From the NCBI GenBank assembly GCA_030278955.1, contig JAOANR010000003.1, positions 23,273,050 through 23,337,049 of the forward strand: a DNA stretch of 64,000 nt, in the 5' to 3' direction. Every line of letters begins with the position of its first letter. The first letter of the stretch is position 1. The stretch is from Hygrophila difformis (taxonomy: Eukaryota > Streptophyta > Magnoliopsida > Lamiales > Acanthaceae). The notes below the pieces were generated by a model. The model was not told the DNA's origin and did no database searches. It was given only the letters and a program-made list of their open reading frames with translations. Below, one piece after another: positions 55,880 through 64,000 of this stretch. A program made the translations under genes and the position numbers.

Positions 55880-58513
55880 TGTAACACCCCGGTTTTTGGT
55901 CACCCAGGTCGGGGTGTCACCGCCACACCTCCCTAGCAAGACACGGTTTCTCCGAGCTCACTAAAGAGATGCAAGGCTAAAATATGCAAACACCCCATTC
56001 ATATATAATTTAAAAATAATACATCAAAGTTGCAGCGGAAAATAATAATTACATATGTATAATGCAGCGGAAATTAATAATAGGGCCAACATGGCCAAGA
56101 GACGAGTTAAACAGGCCCGTTCATGCAAGATCTAGTCTAATACAATAATTCAAAATAATATATCTTCCCAAATTTCCCATGTATGCATATGACGATGCAT
56201 AATTCTCAACTCTGAAAGAAAAAGAAAAAGAAAATATGGTTTGGTCAACACTACGTGCTGAGTAAGTTAACACGTACAAGATTATGAGGTCTCAAAGCCT
56301 TTGTTTAAATTCAATGAAAACATGTGCATAATAACTTATGTAATCGCATAATTTAGAAGACATGGATTCATAAGATCATCAATATAGCTTGCAACGTAAT
56401 TAAATAAGTTGCCATAAATTTAAAACACAAATTATCAAGGATTTAATTGGATTCCCTTATCGATGTCTCGTTTCGATTCTTTTACAGATCACCACCGCTA
56501 GGGCTCTTATGTCCGCCAGCCTTACGCCTGGGCTCTTATGTCCACAGGTATCATGGTCGATCTTTTAATTAGAGTTAATCCGTCCGCTAGCCATACGATC
56601 AGTGTTTCGTTAGGGCTCTTACGTCAACCTAGACATACACTTGGGCTCTTATGTCCCAAGCCGCAGAGAACATTGACAGTATCTAGCTTAGTCATAACCC
56701 CCAATATTTTAATATTCTCGTTTTGTGTATCGTATTTCAAAGAATTTCTATCCGTTTCAACCTTAAAGACTAATTTCACCGTTTCCAAAAGATATCAAGA
56801 TTTGACTCAGTCAACCACAGTTTACTCTAAAATTCGTCTAAAATCAGATTTAATTTCAAAAAATTCCGAAATTTCACGCCTGACTCCAAAACGTCGAGAT
56901 CTACAACTTTCGTGTTTTAACTTTTTCAATCCGAGATACTGAAATAGGTCAACAACGTCAATTTTCGTCAGATCAATAATCTGTCCGCGTTTTCACACAG
57001 CAGTTTAAACGTTTCGAGATCTACCATAGCAAATGAACTCTAAATTTGATGAAATTTTACAGAGATCCTCTTAAGACAATTATCTACAACTTTCATGTTC
57101 GGCTAAAGATCTAATTCGGCCTAGAACCCTAGTCAAAAACGCCAGCAAGTTCGGATCTATGTTCTGTCCAGTTTCCAAGATCCGATTTTAAACCAGTTCG
57201 GTTTGGGGTGGATTTCATATATCAAATCATCACGAAAAATTCTGAAATTTTATGGAGGTATTCATAACATACAGATCTACAACTCTTATGTTCAACGCCA
57301 AGCCTAGATCGGTCTAGATCTAAGGTAGAAATCACCAACAAGTTCGAATAAAGAATCTATCATCGTTTCAAGATCTATATCTAAAGCAGGCTCATTTACG
57401 ATCGTTTTCGGATATCGAAACATGATGAAAAATTATGAAATTTTTATCAGAGCTAGATCAGTGTCTTAGGAATGTTTTTCATGTTTTAAGTTTTCTCGTT
57501 TGAACGTTTTAAGGGGTCCGAATAAATTCAATAAAAGCGCTGCGCCGGTGTAGACAGATTTTAGGTAGGGTTCCATTAGATCTATATGTTCGAATCTTTT
57601 AACAACCCAAAACCAAAGTAAGCGTTAACTTACAGATTTTTGAGCGTCCGGGATCGTCGATTCGGAGGCGTGGCTTCCAGTCCTCCGTTTATCCTCTCCG
57701 TTTGTCGGGTTCTTGGCTCTCGATTCGGATCGGGGGTTTAGAATAGAAAAAGGATGAGGTTAGGGTTTTGTTTTCGAATCAAGAATGTATAGAGGAATAG
57801 ATCGTATCTTACCAAGGCGATAGAAGACCCAAATTTCGTCCAAGTCAGTCCCTCCTCTCGGTGTTGTGCCTCCGACGACTTCGGGATTAGGGTTTCGACG
57901 TATAGAAAGATTTCGTAGGGTTTCGTCAAGAGTTTGGGGCTTCCAAGAGGGTTTATTTATAGATATTTATGACCTAGGGCGTCCAAGATCTGACCCTAAG
58001 GGTCTTGAGTCGAGAGATGTTCAACCGAAAGTCGAAAAATCCGGAATCGGGCGAGAAAATCGCGGAACGCCGCAACTGCTCTGCCGGCGCGCCCTTGGCG
58101 CGGTCTTCTCCTTTGGAGCGCGCGGCGACCGCGCCATCCTGGCCTGGACTTTGTCTGGGCCGGGTCGTGCGATCCGTCGGGCGTTTCCTCCTCTCTTTCG
58201 GACTTCTATCCCTCTATGTTCCCGGATTCGGATTTCCGGGGTATCTTCGGGCTCCGATTTCCTATCTTTAATTTTATTCGGTCCTAAATTTATGTTTGGA
58301 CTCGAGTTATTGAGTCCATCGATGTCGGGTCCCCGTGTAACCATTTATTCAATTAAATTGCCTTCGGAGTCCCGGGTTTTCGGAACTTTGATTCCTCTTT
58401 AATTTAAATTCCATTTCTCGTCTTTTATGCTTCCTTATCCCTTTATCATGTTTATCATATTTATTTATTTATTTATTTATTTATTTTATGTTGCAAAATT
58501 CTCGGGTATTACA
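55880..58513 (-). repeat. Element C 5' LTR (2634 bp)
   Basis: Second copy of the LTR, with scattered substitutions against 51225-53865. The (ATTT)n tail near 58460 is longer. Confidence 0.92.
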
Positions 58514-58518
58514 GCATA

Positions 58519-58914
58519 TGCACGCCCAGCGATGCTAGGAGACCCGAGAAGTCGGAGTTGTTGTTATCCCGGTTCGATCGCTGCTCCAGCATACCGGCTA
58601 CTACCAGCATCGGCCCGATCTTCCATACCGCGCGACCTGGGACATCTCCCTTCCGGAAGAATGTACTGTCATGCCGCAGAGCGACAGCTCCTCGTGTGGA
58701 CCGCTTGCACTCTTGAACGCCAAGTGGGTTGTGGAGGACAAATTCCCCGATATTAAAAGATTCCGCTTTAACGCAAGACGGGTGCGAGAATTGCAAGCAT
58801 ATCAGGTATGGCGTTTCAGCGCGGACGTACGTGAGCCCGGCTTGTTCCGATTGCCGGATCCACCCCCACCTACGGTGTTCGAAGTTGTCAAGTTCCCCGA
58901 GTTGGGCTCGCCAT
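58519..58914 (+). CDS. Last exon, right part: Gln and Cys of the Ulp1 protease
   Basis: After the duplicated GCATA the His/Asp frame continues (CTPSDARRPEKSEL). Ulp1-like sequence is then found in another frame from about 58555 (VVVIPVRSLLQHTGYYQHRP), so a one-base-type frameshift lies near 58545-58560. The second frame holds ECTVMPQSDSSSCGPLALLN, with the oxyanion-hole Gln and nucleophile Cys of C48 proteases, and ends FEVVKFPELGSP at a stop (58914). Confidence 0.8.
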
Positions 58915-59287
58915 GATTGTACATATCCACAATATGTAAAACCTCATTAGTAAATAATTTATTTTTTTCGCTCAATTTTTAGTATTTTAATTTATGCTAA
59001 TATAATTATAAATATACTTATTTTATAATTATAATTATAATAAATATAAAATTATTTTATAATTTTATAAAAAAATTAATAAACACTATTGATTATTAAA
59101 TATAAAATTATTAAATTTATTAAAAATTATCTCGGATGTACCCTAGGCCCATTAAACCCTTTGGTACTGCATGCCCCAAACCTTTATTTTGAACCCTCAT
59201 GCTTAAATCCTTTGAACCGTAAATGCTCAAACTCTGTGTTCCATGAGTATAACTCCACCATTTGAATCGTGTCCTTTCTGCCCCCAG
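58915..59287. other. AT-rich stretch after the Ulp1 gene
   Basis: Simple A/T sequence to about 59125, then about 160 bp of ordinary composition. It probably includes the 3' untranslated region. No gene. Confidence 0.5.
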
Positions 59288-60822
59288 TTAGAAGTTGGAA
59301 ACCTGGGCGGAGTTCTCTTTGGCTGACAGTTCCATACTAATGAGGTTATGGAATTAGAAATTATATTTCGATTTATCTTAACTCTTCTTCCCAAGTGAGA
59401 GGCATGCTGTCTGGCGCTATAATTGCAGGTCGACAGTTTGATAATACCTTTTAAGTAGGGTTCATGCTGATGCAATGGTTAAACGGGTTTACCCCGCGCC
59501 TGGGGTATGGGTAATAATGCAGAGGGCGGCCCAAAGGATTTAGGAACGAACATGGTGGACATTTCTACCACTACAGGGCGGGGCACGGGTGGGTGGATAT
59601 ATTTTGTATAGTGCAGCGACGGATCCTTACACGGTAGTGCATGAGTCGAATACATGATGGGGCAGTGCGAACTATGCCAATCAGCATGAATCATCTAAAA
59701 GTTCTGCAAGAAAAGATCTCTTAAACGAAATGATTGCTTTTCCAAAAGCGACACTGTGCCAAACCAGATGCAGGTGGATCTTTATGAAGGTAACTACGGC
59801 GCTGAGTTGATATTGCGATCAATCCGCTGCAATTCTTTTCCTCTGCCACATCCCATTGTCCACTGAAAGGCGTCACGTAACAGCACCACTCTTCAGGTAA
59901 TTTACTGCTGTCGATGCTGCTGCTCAATTGCATCCACTCTCTTCATTTGCCATCATTGCACCCACTCACGATCGAATAGAAGACTTCAGTTTACCATAAG
60001 TCAAACCTTGAAGGTGGACTTGGTTCATAACCGAATCATCCCTATCTTCCATGCTTCAGTCCAGTAATGATGGCATAAATTCGTCCCATGGTTCAAGTCC
60101 ACCTTCAAGGTTTGACTTATGGTAAACTGAATTCTTCTATTCGATCGTGAGTGGGTGCAATGATGGCAAATGAAGAGAGTGGATGCAATTGAGCAGCAGC
60201 ATCGTCAGCAAGAAGTTACCTGCAGAGTGGTTCTGTTACGGGACGCCTTTCAGTGGACAATGGGAGGTGGCAAAGGAAAAGGATTGCAGCGGATTGATCG
60301 CAATATCAACTCACGTCGTAGTTACCTTCATAAAGATCCACCTGCATCTGGTTTGGCACATTGTAGATTTGGAAAAGCCATCCTTTCGTTTAAGAGATCT
60401 TTTCTTGCAGAACTTCTAGATGATTCATGCTGATTGGCATAGTTTGCACTGCCCCATCATGTATTCGACTCATGCACAACCTAAGGATCCGTCGCTGCAC
60501 TATACAAAATATATCCACCCACCCGTGCCCCGCCCTGTAGTGGTAGAAATGTCCACCATGTTCGTTCCTAAATCCTTTGGTCCGCCCTCTGCATTATTTC
60601 CCATACCCCAGGCGCGAGGTAAACACGTTTAACCATTGCATCAGCATGAACCCTACTTAAAAGGTATTATCTAACTGTCGGCCTGCAATTATAGCGCCAG
60701 CCAGCACGCCTCTCAATTGGGAAGAAGAGTTCAGATAAATCGAAATATAATTTGTAATTCCATAACCTCATTAGTATGGAATTGTCAGCCAAGGAGAATA
60801 TATTTTAATTTCCAACTTCCAT
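59288..60822. repeat. Palindrome P1 (arms about 730 bp)
   Basis: The left arm (59288-60021) returns as an imperfect reverse complement at 60095-60822, around a loop of 73 bp. Examples are ggatttaggaacgaacatgg against ccatgttcgttcctaaatcc, and tcaaaccttgaaggtggact against agtccaccttcaaggtttga. Part of it (59763-59973) is related to 24875-25213. Facing frames such as 59721-59933 (minus) and 60183-60419 (plus) are the same decayed coding segment (IAISTQRRSYLHKDPPASG). Confidence 0.93.
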
Positions 60823-61034
60823 GTTGTGCCCCGTACCACCCATTTGCCAATCTTGGGTGGCTGCTATGGTGTAAACATGTCAGGCACGCATAATGATCAG
60901 TATTCCTGGGGCTCTCGACAGGATATTATGGCCGGGCGTGTTTTAGTTTCTACATGTGCGTCCCTAATGCCTTACCTGCGAACAGACGGAACATTTCTGT
61001 AGGAGGATGCCTTCAGGCAATCCGCTAACAATCA
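60823..61034. other. Link between P1 and P2
   Basis: About 60870-60955 (cacgcataatgatcagt, then gcgtgttttagtttctac) is related to the outer left arm of P4 (62978-63050), in the same orientation. Otherwise nothing is recognised. Confidence 0.6.
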
Positions 61035-61985
61035 GACACCGAGGAAGATGAGGATGCGGTGTGGGACGACGTCCTTCGGCGTTCCGACTAAGGGGCATGG
61101 AGAATCGGGACGTCCACTGATGTACAATTACTCCTCGACGATCCAAAATTTCTTCAGCATTTGTTATGTCGAAAATACTCAAACTCTGCCAACTGCAGGT
61201 ATGCATGCGACCATGCTGTTTGGCGAGGTTTTGGGTAATAGCTGCGCCCGCACGCTACTTGGCATGTTTTCTCGCGTCGACGTCCGTATGGAGGAATATT
61301 GCAACCGCTCGTCCTTAGCCCACTTTTCCATTAATCTGCATGGCCCGGAAGTTCTAGATTGCCCCATATGTTTTGATGAAATCTAGACAAACCAGCAACG
61401 TAGATAGCACCATTAAGTTCGGTTGCATATGGTGTAGTCGGCTGAGAGAGGTTGAACATAGGGAGAAAAAATACCATGGGGTTGACATGATCTCAAGCAT
61501 GGTGTCCAACTATGCAACGACTGCTACAAGCTAGATTATGTCGACCCCTTGTATTTTTTCTCCTTATGTTCAACCTCTCTCAGCCGACTGCACCATATGC
61601 AACCGAACTTAATGGTGCTATCTACGTTGCTGGATTGTCTAGATTTCATCAGAACATATGGGGCAATCTAGAACTTCCGGGCCATGCAGATTAATGGAAA
61701 AGTGGGCTAAGGACGAGCGGCTACAATATTCCTCCATACGGATGTCGACGCGAGAAAACATGCCAAGTAGCGTGCGGGCGCAGCTATTACCCAAACCTCG
61801 CCAAACAGCATGGTCGCATGCATACCTGAAGTTGGGAAAGAGTTTGAGCATTCGCGTCATAAGAATGCTGAAGATGTTTCGAATGGCCCAGGACTAATTG
61901 TCCATCAGTGGAGTACATCCTTATTCTTGTCCCCTCGTCCGAACGCCAAAGCATTTCACCCCGCACCGCAACCTCATCTGACTCG
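61035..61985. repeat. Palindrome P2 (arms about 455 bp) with SINA-like coding remnant
   Basis: The left arm (61035-61493) faces the right arm (61533-61985) around a loop of about 39 bp. Both arms code, toward the centre, RMEEYCNRSSLAHFSINLHG then PEVLDCPICFDEI (right arm: EEYCSRSSLAHF...CPICSDEI). The segment LDCPICFDE resembles the start of the RING domain in plant SINA-like ubiquitin ligases. The rest of the RING is not present, so the match is tentative. Confidence 0.88.
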
Positions 61986-62214
61986 CCGGCCGATCGTTGC
62001 AACGCGCCAATGCGGTGGGCCTCATATGACTGAAGATATTTCCGTACAGTTGGTCTCGTGCTCGCGGCAAGTGTTACCAATTGGTCTCGCGCCGCAAATG
62101 ATGGATGGGTTATTTCCGTAAAGTTGGTCTCGTGCTCGCGGCAAGTGTTACCTTCTCGAACATGCCTGAGTATGATGATGCACTATTCGATCTGTGCCAA
62201 ACCAAGAAAACTGC
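61986..62214. repeat. Link between P2 and P3 with a 73-bp-spaced direct repeat
   Basis: The 42-bp segment tatttccgtacagttggtct, then cgtgctcgcggcaagtgttacc, occurs at 62037-62078 and 62110-62151 with one difference. Confidence 0.8.
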
Positions 62215-62905
62215 ATGAAATGATGTTGCATCTACTAAATGCAGGAAAATTGTGTTGTAAGCACACAACGTTCGCACAGCTCTGAGTATGGCACAACACA
62301 TACAAGGGCCGATATAGGTATGTTGGATCATGCAGCAGTGAATGCCGTTACTGACACATACAACCCGAAAAACAATCAATAAGTTTTAGCCAGATTAACT
62401 TGTACACATTTCTCATGCTTTGATCATCTCCGTAACTGATCATACTTGCATAAAGCATCAGCAACCGCGTTGCCCTGACTCTCCGTAATGTGTACAAACG
62501 AACACTAATATTTTGTTGGAATGGGATTTCCAGAGACGAGCAACACGTTCTTACAAAACTCGAGCCCGAAGAAAGTGTTGCTCCTCTCTGAAAATCCCAT
62601 CCCAACAAAAAATTAGTGTCCGTTTGTACACATTACGGAGAGTTCAGGGCAGCGCGGTTGCTGATGCTCAACGCAAATAAAACCATTCACAGAGATGATC
62701 ATAGTACGACAAATGTGCACAAGGTAATCTGGATAAAACACTAACTATTGTTTTCAGGTATGTATTTGTTAGAAACGTCATCTACTATGCATGCTTCCAC
62801 ATGTCGATGCTGCCCGACTATGTGTTGTGCCTCATCACAGGCATGTGCCAACGTTGCCTGCTTCGAACATAGCCTCCTGCATCTAGAGATGCAGCAACAT
62901 CACAA
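62215..62905. repeat. Palindrome P3 (arms about 337 bp)
   Basis: The left arm (62215-62551) faces the right arm (62569-62905) around a loop of about 17 bp. Examples are ctctccgtaatgtgtacaaa against tttgtacacattacggagag, and gatgttgcatctactaaatg against catctagagatgcagcaacatc. Imperfect, with many substitutions toward the outside. No domain is recognised; one arm reads as a Cys-rich frame (HASTCRCCPTMCCASS). Confidence 0.9.
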
Positions 62906-62974
62906 ACAGCAATCCTGGCTTTCCATCCTCCCTATGTAAATTGTCGTGAGAGCTGGCTGGCGGGCTGCTACGGC

Positions 62975-63863
62975 ATATTCTTGGCACGCATAATGATCAA
63001 TGCTCCTGGCCCGCGGCAAGATACTATGCCCGTGCGCATTTTAGTTTCTACCTAGTGGGAATGATATGATCCGACATTTATTGTCAGAAGGAATTAAGAA
63101 GTGCATGGTCGGAGATTGTTGAGAATTTTCACCCCGGCTTCTGCCGTGGCACGTGTGCCCACAATGCCTTTCGCACGAACATGGTGGACAATTCTCCCAC
63201 TACATGGCAAGAAGGGCATGGGTTCATATTTTTTATCTAATACAGCGATCGAGCCTTACATGGTAGTGGAGAAAGGCATCCAGAATGACGATCTCGCAAC
63301 ACCTCGAATGACCCTAATGTGCGTAAAGGTGTGTATCCTCCCATTCGTTGACCAATGGGCATTAAGACAAGCTTTGTAGGAATTTTAGAAGCAGATTATT
63401 GGAAGCACGACTACAATAATCTTAAAGGTGCCATGTTTCCGATAATCTGCTTCTAAAAAACGCCTACAAAGATTGTGTTAATGCCCAGTGGTCATCAACT
63501 GGCAGGAGACCCACCTTTACGCATCCTTAGAGTAATTAGAGATCTTGCGAGCTGGTCATTCTGGATGCCTTTCTCCACTACCATGTAAGGCTCCATCGCT
63601 GTATTAGATAAAGAATATGAACTCATGCCCTACTTGCCAAGCAGTGGTAGAAATGTCCACCATGTTCGTGCGTCAGGCATTGGGGGCACACATACCGCGG
63701 CACAAACCGGGTTGAACATTCTCGACAATCTCCGACCATGCACTTCTTAATTCCTTCAGGCAAAGCATGCCGGATCTTCCCATTCCCACCAAGTAAAATA
63801 AAACGGCCACAGTCACAGTAAACTGTCGTGGCATAAGAGTCTGATCATTATGTGAGTCTAGAA
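62975..63863. repeat. Palindrome P4 (arms about 430 bp)
   Basis: The left arm (62975-63404) faces the right arm (63437-63863) around a loop of about 32 bp. Examples are gaattaagaagtgcatggtc against gaccatgcacttcttaattc, and tttagaagcagattattgga against tccgataatctgcttctaaa. Both arms carry a decayed frame with KELRSAWSEIVEN. A segment of the right arm (agtggtagaaatgtccacca) is also present in the right arm of P1. Confidence 0.92.
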
Positions 63864-64000
63864 AATGTCGAAGCTGCACGCCAGTCGCGTAAAAAGGGCG
63901 TGCCGAGTCACGCTTGCCACTCCAGCGTTTCTTACGGCTTGCATATATCCTCTATATTCTCATTGATGGATTCAGCTCCTTGACTACTTCTCAAACAAGC
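63864..64000. other. Window end, nothing recognised
   Basis: 137 bp of ordinary composition. It may start a further repeat unit, which cannot be judged from here. Confidence 0.4.

Larger units (their letters stand above)
51225..58513 (-). mobile_element. Element C: TR-GAG type retrotransposon with gag only
   Basis: Target duplication GCATA at 51220-51224 and 58514-58518. It is 7289 bp, with LTRs of 2641 bp (51225-53865) and 2634 bp (55880-58513) and an inner region of 2014 bp on the minus strand coding only gag. Terminal-repeat elements with a gag domain but no pol (TR-GAG) are a described non-autonomous group in plants. The LTRs differ at many single positions and by an indel of about 16 bp near 51325/55975, so this insertion is older than A and B. 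Confidence 0.93.
27118..58914 (+). pseudogene. DUF1985 plus Ulp1 (C48) protease gene of MULE type, split by nested LTR elements
   Basis: Read without the insertions (30175-48730 and 51225-58513, each with one 5-bp duplication) this is a gene of about 6 kb with roughly eleven exons. It has a short Pro-rich N-terminus, a DUF1985 domain, a long Pro-rich linker and a C-terminal Ulp1-like cysteine protease. Ulp1-family proteases cut SUMO or related tags. Plant genes joining DUF1985-like domains with Ulp1 are mostly carried by Mutator-like elements (the KAKI/Kaonashi type). The catalytic set is visible: His in QHWAIVRIRL, Asp in FFHDS, Gln in MPQSD and Cys in SSSCG. Frame breaks near 50413-50442, in the last exon at about 51121-51160, and at about 58545-58560 mean it would be inactive even without the insertions. 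Confidence 0.75.

Noticed and set aside
59288..63863. The palindromes as assembly artefacts (reads folded back at chimeric joins)
   Set aside because: Arms differ by many substitutions and indels, and loops are unique sequence. A folded artefact would give identical arms.

Overview
This is a gene-poor stretch of a flowering-plant nuclear genome, probably a eudicot. The evidence is spliceosomal introns with GT-AG sites, 260-bp Stowaway-type MITEs, a tRNA-derived SINE, Ty3/gypsy LTR retrotransposons primed by tRNA-Asp or initiator tRNA-Met, Helitron 3' ends, and fragments of typical plant genes. I see no intact single-copy host gene. Almost everything is mobile DNA or gene pieces carried by it. 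The species cannot be read from the sequence.

Layout. (1) 1-5920: the 5' part, on the minus strand, of an Athila-like Ty3/gypsy element: broken gag, tRNA-Asp primer-binding site, and an unusually long probable LTR (about 4.7 kb) full of TTGGCGTCA/TGACGCCAA repeats. (2) 6120-7440: a SINE, a degenerate 22-bp tandem array (core GTGGTAACC) and a Stowaway MITE. (3) About 7440-22401: a roughly 15-kb block carrying pieces of at least seven host genes, all on the plus strand and most with introns kept: LNK-like, DNAJ49-like, RecQ3-like helicase, glucosidase I (GCS1), ORC3, a WW-domain gene and ribonucleotide reductase large subunit. It ends in a hairpin plus CTAG|T, the signature of a Helitron 3' end. 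The 22-bp array resumes immediately after it. (4) 22402-27100: the second array, two more MITEs, dispersed CTTGGCCCGG motifs, a 0.7-kb polypyrimidine tract, and fragments of a Mutator-like (MULE) unit. (5) 27118-58914: one very long broken gene coding a DUF1985 domain and a C-terminal Ulp1 (C48) cysteine protease, the type carried by plant MULEs. Two insertions with exact 5-bp target-site duplications split it: element A (30175-48730, with element B nested in its 5' LTR at 31674-40397) and element C (51225-58513, which separates the protease His/Asp half from the Gln/Cys half). (6) 59288-63863: four consecutive long imperfect palindromes with arms of about 0.34-0.73 kb, partly related to each other and to the MULE-like fragment at 24.9-25.2 kb.

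How the parts relate. Elements A and B are members of one gag-less Ty3/gypsy family with decayed pol but identical or nearly identical LTRs, so they must have been mobilised by proteins supplied in trans. Element C is the reverse case: an intact gag and nothing else between its LTRs (TR-GAG type). The Ulp1/DUF1985 gene, the MURA-like fragment to its left and the palindromes to its right may be parts of one degenerate MULE-like unit; this is inference. The two most unusual structures are the multi-gene capture block (3) and the palindrome series (6).
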